NCBI GenBank assembly: GCA_030272155.1
Contig: CP126203.1
Location: forward strand, 3,596,001 to 3,660,000
Origin: Tetradesmus obliquus
Lineage: Eukaryota; Chlorophyta; Chlorophyceae; Sphaeropleales; Scenedesmaceae
DNA length: 64,000 bases
Reading direction: 5' to 3'
How positions within the stretch are numbered: the first letter of the stretch is position 1; each line of letters begins with the position of its first letter. The notes beneath the pieces are model-generated. The model was not told where the DNA came from and did no database searches. It was given only the letters and a program-made list of their open reading frames with translations. Position numbers and translations under genes: made by a program. Positions 33,601 through 45,794 of this stretch are shown here, piece after piece.

Positions 33601-35732
33601 CTGGCCAGAACCCAGCCACCTGGATGCTGGAGGTCACAGGCGGCAGCATGGCCATGGTCTCGCAGCCCAACAGCATCGACTGGCCTGGCGTGTACGCAGC
33701 CAGCAGCCTGGCGGCGAGCAATGCAGTGGAGTGTGAGCGGCTGGTGCAGGAGGGGCTGGCATCTGGCATGCAGCTGAAGATGACGTCCATGTACGCGCAG
33801 CCCTTCAACATCCAGGTGAGGGGTTTGAGCCACTGTTGCATGAGCAGGAGTCAAAGCATGAAGCTTTGACAACTCACAGTTAGTCATCCTGCAAATGACT
33901 AATCTCAATAAGATAGCGGCACTACGCTGAGCAATCAGCGGCTGTGGCTGATGCTGTGCTGACGGAAGCTGCGCACTATGTGTGCTTCATGTGGTGCTGC
34001 AGGTGCGCGAGCTGCTGCTCAAGTACTGGCTGGTGTACTGGCGCACACCCAGCTACACGCTCGCGCGCTGCTTCCTCACGCTGTGCGTGGCCTTCATTTA
34101 CGGCTCCATGTACTTCAAGTGAGTGGCTGGGCAATGCTGGTCAGTGAATCGACACAGCATGTCAGGCACTGCTTTAGCATGGCGAGGAGTGTCATCATCA
34201 CACAGCCGCGCCATGATGCACAAGGCAGCAACTGCATCATGCAAGCCTCCATCACGCGCTGGTGCGAATACGGTGGATCTACAGTCTGGTGCCAATGTAA
34301 CACACGGCTGCTGTTGATGTGCCGCTGCGCAGGGCGGGCCACCTGCCCAAGCCGTACGCGGCCATGGGCAATGTGCAGAACATCATGGGCATCATGTTCT
34401 CCAGCACCAACTTCCTGGGCATGACCAACCTTATGGCAGTCATGCCGCTCGTGGGTGAGTGCAGTGCTGCATGGCCAGCTGTCAGCTGGCTGGCTGTTGC
34501 CGGATGTGGCAGTGGCAGTGTGTGCTGAGCACAGGCTGCCTGGGATGTATTTCCGCAGCAGCTGCTCAAGGCCAGCAGCAAGCGCGTGACCATGCTACAT
34601 GGTAGTGGTGCAAGGTGTCTTCTGAATGGTTCTGCAGCCAGTCTTATGCAGCTGCTGTCGCTGTTGCTCATCATGCTGCTGAAGCCATCCCTTCATTGCT
34701 GCTGCGTGTTTCCCCTGCTAGGCATGGAGCGCGTGGTGTTCTACCGTGAGCGCGGTGCGCTGCCGTACGACCCCTTCGCATATGGCGTGGCCATTGCACT
34801 CGTGGAGATCCCCTACCTGCTCATCCAGGTGCGTTGCTGCAGCCCAGCAGCTGGTGTGCTGTGGCATGTGGCGCAGCACCACATGCAGCCAGTGTCCTGA
34901 ACACTCGGTATAGTCTAGGGACGCCTGCTGCCTCTGTTGATTGTCAGACTCATCATGCATCTCCCATTGTTGCTGACCTCTCCTTTTGTTGCTGACCTCT
35001 CCTTGTGTTTTGCACCCTGCCCCTGCAGGCGCTGCTGTTTGTGCCAGTGATCTACTCCATGATCGGCTTCCAGGCACAGGCGGAGAAGTGCTTCTTCTAC
35101 TTCATGATGTTCCTGGCCAGCATCAGCTTCTACACCATCTTCGGGCAGTTCATGGTGTATGTCACGCCCAGCCAGCAGATCGCACAGGTGCGTGTGCTTG
35201 AGCTCGCTCTTTGTTGTTGTACTCGACTGTGGTCGGTCATCCTCCGCGCTTAGATTTCTCATGGAGTGTGTGCTGCAACAGGTTTGCAGTGCTTCTGCCT
35301 CCTGTACCTGCCGCTTGCATGCACAACCCCTGACTCTGCACTTGCTGCTGCCATTTTCTTCTGTTTCAAATGCACCATTTTTCTTATCTTCAATCGCAGG
35401 TGGTTGGCGCGGGGCTGAACTTCATGTTCAACCTCTTCAACGGCTTCGTCATCGCATACCCCGCCATGCCCAGCTACTGGCGCTGGCTCAACCGCCTGGT
35501 GCCCACCACCTGGGTGCTGTACGGCCTGGGGGTCAGCCAGCTGGGTGATGTCACAAATCAGCTGGTGCAGTTTGCGGGCCGCCGCATGCCTGTCAGCAGC
35601 TTCACAAAGATGCTGTTTGACTTTGACTACGACATGCGCTGGTGGTGCCTGGCGATTGTGTTTGGCTACGTGGTGTTCTTCAGGGTGACGTCGATTCTGG
35701 CACTCAAGTATATGAACTTCCTGAAGCGGTAA
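24694..35732 (+). CDS. Full-size ABCG (PDR-type) ABC transporter
   Basis: Exons, all in phase, 1638 residues: 24694-24887, 25158-25344, 25570-25647, 25920-26015, 26286-26363, 26536-26652, 26928-27157, 27367-27541, 27725-27850, 28042-28132, 28383-28514, 28754-28929, 29180-29389, 29529-29831, 30045-30208, 30387-30769, 31005-31158, 31361-31701, 31860-32077, 32464-32641, 32937-33073, 33285-33363, 33583-33815, 34003-34118, 34333-34454, 34722-34828, 35029-35187, 35400-35732. Domain order is NBD-TMD-NBD-TMD. NBD1 has [17 protein letters not shown] and [14 protein letters not shown]2 has [27 protein letters not shown] and [12 protein letters not shown]. Membrane segments follow each NBD (for example [19 protein letters not shown] and [12 protein letters not shown]). 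Such pumps export hydrophobic compounds at the plasma membrane; the substrate is unknown. It is longer than most plant members because of a Gln/Ser/Asn-rich linker before NBD2. The least certain junction is exon 1 to 2. Confidence 0.93.
32241..32400 (+). repeat. Two head echoes of ABCG exon 32464-32641
   Basis: CAGGTGCGTGCATACATGG at about 32242 and CAGGTGCGCGTGTACGTGG at about 32357 copy the real exon start ([11 protein letters not shown]) and lie 222 and 107 bases upstream of it. The nearer copy reads [11 protein letters not shown]. Confidence 0.85.
32690..32746 (+). repeat. Tail echo of ABCG exon 32464-32641
   Basis: The exon end encoding [18 protein letters not shown] (the NBD2 Walker B region) is duplicated about 102 bases downstream with its GGTG donor. 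Only the first copy joins in phase to the preceding part of NBD2. Confidence 0.9.
34960..35010 (+). repeat. Short tandem repeat in an ABCG intron
   Basis: TTGTTGCTGACCTCTCCTT occurs twice in a row just upstream of the acceptor at 35028. It lies in the pyrimidine-rich tract. Confidence 0.8.
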
Positions 35733-38700
35733 AGTCCTGCATTGCTGGTGGTGCGGCTTGCGTTGAGCCCGAGCAAAGAGAAGAGGATGCTCGCGGTGGA
35801 GTGCATTCAGCAGGTGTGGGTGCCTGGTGGCAAGTGCACTGCCGTGCCGTGAGAGGGAAGGAGTACACAGGCGCTGTGATGGTACAGCGCTCCATGCGGT
35901 GCTGAGGTGTGTAGCACGCTAGGTGGCCAGTGGCGTGGCTCGCTGAAGAAGTGAGAATGCATGTGACTCACAGGGTGATGTCGTGTTTGCAGTTTGGCTT
36001 GCGTGGGTGCTGTCGTGCTGCGTGTCTGTGGTGTTTGTCAAGGGATGCTGCTGGGTTTGAGCAAGTGGAGCACAGCTTGGCCGCCAAGTTTGCAATATGG
36101 CACCTGTTGCTGTTTCCTTGCGGTGTCCCATTGTTGCAGCTGCCGCAGCTGCTGGTTCAAATAATGAAAGCAGGTGTGCTGAATTGACTCTTGCAGCGCC
36201 ACAGGCTGGTGTCTGAGGTCAAGGTGCAGTACCAAGACGGTGGCTGGTTGGTGAAGGCGCACAGCTCACGCCTTGTGTGGTGATCCTGGCGGATGGAATG
36301 GACGCAGCGTGTGTCTGCTGTCAGTGCCTAAGATGCTAGCAATGACAGCTTATATGCAGCCGCTGCGGCAGGGCAGTGGCCTAGCTATGCAGGGAACGGG
36401 CAGCCATGCATCACTGTGGCCATGCATCGTGTGTTTCATGGTGCGTGGTCCAGACCATGTTGCAGCATTGACGCATTCTGGTGTCCACCTCATTTCTTCA
36501 GGGCAGAGCCATCCCTGGGTCGAGACATGCGTTACGGATATCTTGCTTTGCAGTACATTGTGATTTGGTGCTTTTGCACCTGCTGGGGGATCACCATGGT
36601 GGGTTGTTTGCTACAGTGGCTCTGTTGTTATGGTTGATGACAGGTAGCTCAGCTGTCAGTCTGGGCCGCATTGGCCTGCTGGTGTATCTGTTGCTGGAGG
36701 TGCGTGCAACAAGAACATGCAGTGGCATAGGTGGCTGATGGTGACGTAGAGTATATTAAAGACTACTGTTACAAGAGAAACGTCGCAGACGCAGCTGTGC
36801 ACATGGACATGTTCAGACCACGTGGTGCACGGGAGTCAGTCGACTCGACCCGTCAGTGACTGCCAACGCACCGTCCAGCCCACACAGCTGCTGACCAGCA
36901 GTTTTCAGGGTGCCCAGCGCTGCGCTGCTGGCACAAAAACAGTTTGATAGACTAGGTGCCACTCACGACGCTCTGTGTTGACACTTGAGCTTGAGAACCG
37001 TCGCTCAGAGTTGCGTGATCATTCCACACCACAACTGTCGCTGTCAACATAGCTCAGACGCAGCAGCTCAACTTCCTTGCCAGGTGTTGCCTGCATCTCA
37101 ACATTGTGCATGGCAACCTGCATAGCGGAAATCTGTGCGGCAGCACAGCCACCAGCGGCAGCAGCACTTTGCAAAGGTGATACCACAACCAACAATTCAA
37201 GGACAGCAGCTGGATACCCGCTCGCTGAATTGCTGAAACGCAACAAACTGCAGCACACCACGGTACAGCCAGCTTGGCTAAAGCCCAACACCATGCATGC
37301 GCAACATGCCACAGCACATCAGTAAAGCGCACCGGCATAAAGCAAACAACCTGAGACAACATGTTGCCTAAACATAACTCAGCTCACAAGTTGCTGAGGG
37401 TGCAAGGCTTGCCTTGAAAAGCTTCACAGCCTGTTGTAATTTGACCATCATGATCAGGCGGATCCCTGTGACAAATGAACCTTGAGAAGTACGTAACATA
37501 ATGCCTTCCTGCCCGAACCAATGCAGCAGAATGACAGGTCTACACGCAAACATTGCCGGCAGCCTGTAGGCTAGCTAGCACTAATGCAGCAAGCCACCAC
37601 GTCACCTGTTTCCTGCAGTACTGCCAAATGTGAGTACAACATCACACGTACTCAGCAAAGCGAGCAGGTCTGCTGGTTGCGATTGTGGCACATATCAAGC
37701 CCCAACATCTGGTGAACCCCCATTGCTGCAACGCTGGCAGCACCTCCTCCCCGCAAAATGCAACATTATGTGCTGACTGCCATTCACATGACAGTGAATG
37801 CACAGCATTCTAAAGCCCTGCAGTAGAGAAGGAGACAGGGTGGCTGCAGTGTAATGTGCTGCAGCCACCTGGGCTCCTTGCTGTTGTGCAAATGCTTTTG
37901 CAACTGGCTGTCCAGCCGCAACGCATCCCACAGGATGCGGGCTGGAACCAAATTTGACAGATAACATGTTGCAAAACACGTTCTATTATTCTCATAGGAG
38001 GTGTAACGCATGCTGGATCAGGGAAAGCTGGTCTATGTTGGGTCACGATATTTCGTGCAATCATTGGAGAGACAGAGTGGCCACATGGCCATCTGGGCTG
38101 CTCCTGTTGATCAACACAATGCACAATATAGCACCGCACACAGAGACTCCTGCTGGACAGACAGGCATCTGGGCTGCTCCTCTATACAACACAATGCACA
38201 GCAAAGCACCGCAAAAAGGGTATGTACAGGTACTGCTGATGCATAGACAGACAGACAGACGACACCTGGCACCATGTGCACAACACAGGTGTCGCTCCAC
38301 CTCCCAAGCTTGTTAGCGCCCTGCAGCTGCTGAACAGAGTGCGGCGGCTACACAGCCGCTGCTGCTGCTGGCAGTGAGCCTGGGCTAAATGTCAACAGTA
38401 CTTCTGAATCAGCAGCACTTGGGCAATCCATACTACGGCAAAACATACAATAGCGCAGGCCGCATTGCAACCACCGCCTAAACCATAGTCACTCACTGTG
38501 CAACATGGCACACTGAAATGTACACCTCCCTGCCCATGTGCTCCTGGGCCTTGTGCTGTGTGTTGTACCCTCCCCAGCATGAGACAACATGTCATAGCGA
38601 CCATCGCGCTGCTGTAGTCTTACTGATGTGAGTCTGTGCACATGTGCACTTCATTTGCAGCTGCGGCTGCACTGCAACAGCAACAAAGCACACGGAGCCA

Positions 38701-39147
38701 CAGCATACTGACCGCTACCAGTCCATAACACCTTCACAGTCACGCCTGCTGCTGTCAACAGCTCACTAACAGTCAACAACTGTCATCCGTCGCTTTAGGC
38801 CACTGAGGCCTTTCAGTGATGGGAGTACGCAACTGCAACAGGGTCGACATGTGTCCACAACGTTGGCCGCACTGCAGGCAACTGAAGCGGCTGTCACAGG
38901 TAAGCAGGTAGTCATAAAGCCACGCTACGTCACTCACGTAGGCAACTTCTGCAGCAACTATGCATTCACCGCTTGCACAAGCTGTCACAACGCCAGACTG
39001 TGCTGCAAACATCCCTGCCATCACTGCTGCAATGCAACAACACTCAAAACGACCATCTATTACAGGCACACCTAGAACGCACATGCCAGCCCAACTGTAG
39101 CACAACAGGCAGTTCAAACACCACACTCAAAAGCCCACACTTGCTGA
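35733..39147. other. Gene-poor convergent region between ABCG and GH32 genes
   Basis: About 3.4 kb with no recognised coding exon on either strand. It contains the two 3' ends and a tandem pair of about 70-bp units at 38085-38220 (GGCATCTGGGCTGCTCCT and CAACACAATGCACA shared). TTACA at 39060-39064 gives a TGTAA signal about 84 bases after the GH32 stop on the minus strand. Confidence 0.6.
38085..38220. repeat. Tandem duplication of about 70 bp in the intergenic region
   Basis: Two adjacent copies share CATCTGGGCTGCTCCT, AACACAATGCACA and AGCACCGCA in the same order. No coding content is seen. Confidence 0.75.
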
Positions 39148-39589
39148 TCAAGCGGCAGCAATGTGCAGGTCATGCAGGAAACGACACTCCACCTGCGCCT
39201 GAGTACCAGCCGCAGCCTCCTGCAGGCCCACCACAGCCTCTGCCACCGCATCCTGCAGCCCATCCTGCAGCCCACCACAAAGCCCACCATCCAATGCTGC
39301 ACCGGCCTCATGAGTGATGGGTGCTGCAGCTGCAGCAGCTGCACCATCAGCTGCTCTGGCCCCCAGCAGGGCCGCGCTGCTGCTGCTGCTGCTGGTGCTG
39401 GTGCTGGTGCTGCTGCTGCTTGCAGTGCTGCGTGCTGCCTGGCGCAGCACCCGATCCAGGTCAGCATCGTCAGCTTGGTGCTTGCAGGCAGCAGCAGCAG
39501 CAGCAGCAGCTGCAGCAGTGCCGGCAGTGCTGCGTGCTGCTTGCCGCAGCACCCGATCCAGGTCAGCATCATCAGCCTGATGCTGGCAC

Positions 39590-39633
<44 letters not shown>

Positions 39634-39791
39634 GCCGGCGCTGCTGCGTGCTGCCTGGCGCAGCACCCGATCAAGGTCAGCATCATCTGCCTGGTGCTTG
39701 CAGGCAGCAGCAGCAGCATCATTGCCGGCAGTGCTGCGTGCTGCCTGCCGCAGCACCCTGTCCAGGTCAGCATCGTCAGCCTGGTGCTTGC

Positions 39792-39843
<52 letters not shown>

Positions 39844-42800
39844 GCCGGCAGTGCTGCGTGCTGCTTGGCGAAGCACCCTGTCCAAGTCAGCATCATTCGC
39901 CTGGTGCTGCGGGTGCTCATGTATAGCGTCATCCAGCCAAGATGAATCCTGCAGCTCAACCATGCAGCAGCCCATCTCCCAAACATCAATTCTGCTCACA
40001 GCCACCGCAGCACCGGCAGCAAACAGCGAGATACCGGTCGCATCTTCTGCGAACCCAGCTGCTGTGTTTGGTGGGGTTGTGGGGCTGCTGCAGGTGATGG
40101 TGGAAGGAGGGTGTCCCCGGTAGATGCGGGTGGTGAGGGTTTCGCCGGTTGATGTGAAGACTTCGAGCGCTGAGCCGTCCAGCAGCAAACGCAGGGACAG
40201 CGGGCTGCCTGCAACAGTCGTGAAAGAAGTAGCAGCAGCACAGACAGGACAACAGCAGCAGCAGCAGCGTAGTAGGATGGAAATGAGTTCTGACGATAAA
40301 ACTCTCAGGCCCAGGCCTGTCCTTGTCCTTCTCTAATTTACGCACAGAAGAGCATAGGCTCAAGCAGGCTTGCCTGCCTCCGACGCGTAGGACTTGTAAC
40401 AGCAGCAGCAGCAGCATGTTGTCGGTGCAGAGGAAAATGACAGATGCACATGGAACAAGAGAACAGCTGCTGCAGTGGAGCCCCGGCTGTTCAAACTAGT
40501 CCACGACTTGAATGCAAGCGCCGCAGGCGACGCTTGCATGCATAGCATAGCACATTGTGGCCCGCACCTGGCACATAATTGCGCAGCATGCCTCCTACGC
40601 GCTTGCGCTCCGGTGTGTCCTCAGGGTTTGGTGTGTACGCATCCGGCAGCGGCTTATCAAAGTCGACACTCAACACAGCCAATAAGAGCACCAAACACCT
40701 AGACGCACCTTCACTGCTGAACAGAGCACCCCCTGAAATGAGAAATGCAAAAATGATCTCCACGAACACCAACCACTTCCGCAATTTGGCATCAACTATG
40801 CTACACACCTGGCACGTAGTTGCGCAGCACGCCGCCAACCCGCTTGCGCTCCGGTGTGTCTTCAGGGTTTGGGGTGTAAGCATCCGGCATCGGCTCGTCA
40901 AAGTCAACGGTCAAAGCAGCAGTTGACCAGTCAAAGGACAGCACAGCAGCGCCGCTGCCGCAGGGCCTCCAGGACTTGAAGATGAGGCCAACACGCGCTG
41001 ACTCTGCTGCTGCTGCTGCTGCTGCTGTGTTGTCTGCTGTAGATGCTGCTGTGTCTGCTGCTGCTGTGGCCATGAATGGTGGTGTGTATGTTGAGGGTGG
41101 CTGGAAGCTGATGTTGATGTCGAGGTGTGTGCCGCTGACCACTTGCAGCGGCAGCAGGGGGCCATCAGGGCCGAGGGACAGGTCCTGCGCATGCCAGGAC
41201 ACCCTGCAAAGCAGCAGTACAACGCAGCAGCAAGCAGAGCGCAGCAAAGCAATGGCAGGTCAAGGCGCTGAGTCAAAGCTCAGTGTTCTCAGCAAGAGCT
41301 GGTGGTGGTGGTAAGTGCAACTGAGCAGCATCATGTGCGCTAGCGACTATGTAACACTGCGCCACGGTCACCATGGCTAATTCTGTGTGCAGTGCACAAC
41401 AGGAAAAAACACCATTACATCGCAACATGCAGGGATCAAACATGACTGCACCAAGCTGCAATGTGAAACACACAAAAACAACACCGTTTACACCTGGTCC
41501 GCAGTGCATCGATCTCTGGCAGGGGTGTCTGGTACAGCCAGTCACCCAGCAGCTACAGCAATTGCGCTGCTCCTACTGCAACAAACCAAAACAAACCAAC
41601 CATTGATAAGCAGCAGAGCAGCACGCACCTTGTCCGCAGTGCATCGATCTCTGGCAGCGGCGTCTGGTAGAGCCTGTCACCCAGCAGTGTCAGCACCCGC
41701 GCTGGTCACTGCTGGTCACTACTGCAATGAACCCAAAAAACTATCCATTCGCACCTTTGCCTATCATGATTATGCATCAGCAGCACAAGCTTTAGATGGA
41801 ATGTTAGAGATGAATTAAAAGCAGCAGAATAGAATAGCACGCACCTGGTCCGCAGTGCATCAGTCTCCCGCAGGGGCGTCTGGTACAGCCTGTCACCCAG
41901 CAGTATCAGCACCCTGGGGGTGTTGCGCACTCTTGCAACAAACCAATAACAACCACAAATGCATCCAATGCCTGCGATATACGCTTCAGCAAGAAGAACA
42001 CAGCAGCACAGGCGTCACCACATGTTGTGATGTGGTGCACCAGCAGCAGAAGGTGCCTCACCTTGTCCGCAGTGCATCAATTTCCGGCAGGGGCGTCTGG
42101 TACAGCCTGTCACACAGCAGTGTCAGCACCCTGGGGGTGCCGATGCAGCCGGCATAGCAGAAGTCCTCACACAGCGCAGGCGGGGTGGGCACGCGGCGGT
42201 GCTCCTGCATCCAGCCGTACAGCAGCTGCCGGCCCTGCAAGACAAGTCAAACATCCATGTACACAAGTTCAGTACGGGCGGTGGTGCGGCGAGGTTGGGG
42301 GTGTTGGCGGCACGCGGCGGTGCTCCTGCATCCAGCCGTACAGCAGCTGCCGCCCCTGCAAGCACTTCAAACATCAACTTAAGAAAGGTAAGGATGAACA
42401 GTCACTCGGCAAGGTGGGGGTGGACATGCGACGGTGCTCCTGCTTCCAGCCATACAGCAGGTGCCGCCCCTGCAATACATTTAAAAAGTCCATGTACATG
42501 TCAGGCATCCATATACAGAAGGTGAAATTGGACAGTCGATCAGCAAGCTGGGGGTGGGCACGCGGCGGTGCGTTTGCATCCAGCCGTACAGCAGCTGCCG
42601 GCCCTGCATAGGAAGGGGGATAGATCACACAAACAGGCAGGTGCAGCTGGTTGATAGCCAAGCAGCACATGTCTAGGTCTCATTTAAAGGAAATCTAACT
42701 TCGTAATTAACGTGACGGCATATGTCCATAATCAGCAGACAGTGACCCACAGCAGATATTGCCAAGATGTTGCCTTCTCAGAAGGGTACTGTCCCTGCCC

Positions 42801-43707
42801 AGCCAACGAGGCGCTGCCGCAACCAGAGCCAAAGCTGCAGCCACAGCACCATATTACAAACTCAAGTCGCACCTTTGAGTCTTGCCACAGTAATGCCGCA
42901 TAACAGCGTCGCCCAAGTCCAGCTTACATGGCACTACCACAACCAAAGCCACAGCCATAGCCGTAGAATCATGTCAAACACTCAAAAAAGCACCTTTGGA
43001 TCTTGCCAGAGCGTTGCCGCATACAGCGTGGTGCCCAGGTCCAGCTTGTGGGGCCCGTCAGTAGCACAGCACTACTACAGCAGGCCACAGCGCCATGTCG
43101 CAGACACATGACATACCTGTGAGCCTTGCCAAGATGTTGCCAAAACTGGGACACGCGCTGCCCCAGCACAATGCTAGTGTCAGAGTTTTGTAACCAGACA
43201 CACCTTGCTATGGCTTAAATGGTAACATGATGATGAAGACACACCTTGGAGTCCTGCCAGAGCGTTGCTGCATACAGTGTGGTCCCTAGGTCCAGCTTGT
43301 GGGGCCATCAGCAGCACAGCCACACCCAAATTAACAAATCGCAAAAATGCAACATCTCGCACCTTGGGGTCCTGCCATAGCGTCGCCGCATATAGCGTTG
43401 TCCCCAAGTCCAGCTTGTGGGGCCCGTCAGCAGCAGCCACATCAAAGCTGCGGCCATCATAGCTGCCCCGCCACCAGGTGATGGGGAAGTTGCAGGCCTC
43501 AGGGCTAATGGCAAAGAACCAGTCGCTGCTGCTCCTGCTGCTGCTGCTGTTGCTGCTGCTAATGCTGGTGAGGCAGCTGTTGGCGGGAGCTAAAGAGGTG
43601 TCAAGTGCTGCAGTAGCATCTGCCAGCTTCTGCAGCATGCTGCTGCTGGCCTTACCAAGGGGTATGCTGCTGCATCTGCCATCCACCAACACAACCGCAT
43701 CCTCAAC

Positions 43708-43752
<45 letters not shown>

Positions 43753-45257
43753 TGCCAGCGCGGGAACACCAGCTGTACCAACAGCAGCAGCAGCAGCTGC
43801 TGCTGCAAGTGCTACCTGCGTTGGCTCGGGTGCCTGCTCTAGCCAAGCATAAAGGTTGGTGGATGGGTGCTGCTGTGCAGACTGCTCAGCGCTGCCTCCA
43901 GTTGCTGCTGCTGCTGCCTCTGTTGCTGCTGTTGCTGCTGCAAGCACCGGCTCAGTCAGCGGAGCAACAACAGTAGGCGCGTCCGCACCTACAGCAGCAG
44001 CAGCATGCACTGCTGCTGCCACGGCAGGACGACTCAAGCACACTTGCACATTACTGCCGCTGCCGCTGATGCTGCTGTTGTCGGTCGCCAATGCGCTGGC
44101 AATGCTGCCATAACAACTGTCTGCGCTGGCAGTGGAAAGGGCGCTGTCATTGGGCACGCACTGCTGCTGCGCCAAACCACTGCTGCTGCTCACTTCAGAG
44201 ACAGGGCTGCAGTCTGACACACTGCTGCTGATTGTGTCTGAGTCACAAACGCCTGCGGGGTACTGCCCCACCCCAAGCAGCAATGAGCTGGCAGATGCAA
44301 TGCTGCTCATGCTGCTGCCTGCTGCTGCACGCTTGTGCTTGGGCAGTGTTTGTACAGGATTCAGCAGCAGCTGCTGCTGGCTGATGCTCGGCTCCAAGCC
44401 GGCAGCAGCAGCAGCAGCAGCACCAACAGTGCCTTCGGCCATGCTGCTGCTGCTGCTGCTGCTGTGGAGTGCTGGAAGGTTGCTGGTGAGGGCTGGCGGG
44501 GAGTCCACACGAGGCAGGCGAGCCAGGATGGGGCACTCCCAGTCGGTGCCGCGCAGGCCGAGCACTTTGTTGTCACCAGCAGCGAGGAAGCCATCAAACT
44601 GCCAGCCTGCAGCAGCAGAAAAAGCAGCAGAAAAAGCAGCAGCAGCAGAATCAGCACAACACAAAGGCAGCACTGCTGGTAAGAGCAGAGCATTGCCATC
44701 AGCGCAGCTGCCCCAGGGCTGCATTGTGGCCTGTAGCGAGAAGGGCATTCAACTACAGGCCTGGCAAATGTACATGAGTGTACGCGCAAACATATCTCGA
44801 TGCATCTCACCGTACTCACAAGCAGTAGCAGAGCCAGCACCGCATCTGCAACACCTTTCACCCCGCTCGCCAGCCCCACCACCCATTCCTTGCCACTGAA
44901 CCCAACTATCATCCAGCTAACAGCCACATGACACACCATGCCCTGCAGCATTACGTGCCACTGCAGCGACAAACACATCCAGCAGCACCAGATCAAGCAG
45001 CTTTATGACCCTGGGCTCACCGTGTGTGAAGTGCTTGCTCCTGAAGCGCAGTACCGCTCCTCCCACACCCTTGACGCCGCTAGCTAGCCCCACCACCCAC
45101 TCCTCGCCACTGCCGCCAGCAGCAGCAGGCCGTGCAATGCAGAAGGGGTCCCTCCAGCAGGTGATGTTGAGGCCAGCAGGGGCCGTAGCCATGACAGGTT
45201 CGGGCAGCTTGCGCCACACGGTAAGATCAGGGTCATCTGCAGAAAGGTAGGGTGAAA

Positions 45258-45311
<54 letters not shown>

Positions 45312-45692
45312 TGATGTTGAGGCCTGCTGGTGCGGTGGCCATGACAGGTTCGGGCAGCTTGCGCCACACAATGAGGTCAGGGTCATCTGCAGAAATATAG
45401 TGAGAGTAAATGCAGCAGCAGCAGCAGCAGCAGCATCAGCAGGTGATGTTGAGGCCAGCGGGTGCAGATGCCATGACAGGTTGGGGTAGCTTGCGCCATA
45501 CAGTGAGGTCAGGGTCGTCTGCAGCTCAGGGAGAGAAAAAGCAGCAGCAGGCAGCAGCAGCAGGCAGCAGCAGCAGCAGCAGCAGCAGCAGGGGATGTTG
45601 ACGCCCGCGGGTGCTGTGGCCATGACAGGTCCAGGAAGCTTGCGCCACACAGTGAGGTCAGGGTCGTCTGCAGCAGCAGGAGGGATGTGCAG

Positions 45693-45754
<62 letters not shown>

Positions 45755-45762
45755 GCGGCGGC

Positions 45763-45794
<32 letters not shown>

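Noticed and set aside
38010..38246. Open frame starting MLDQGKLVYVG, reminiscent of ABC transporter text
   Set aside because: Only about 11 residues look similar; the rest is the 70-bp tandem repeat, and no Walker or signature motif is near.
39163..39945. Long plus-strand open frame of 260 codons
   Set aside because: It is antisense to the in-frame GH32 repeats and consists of their complement.
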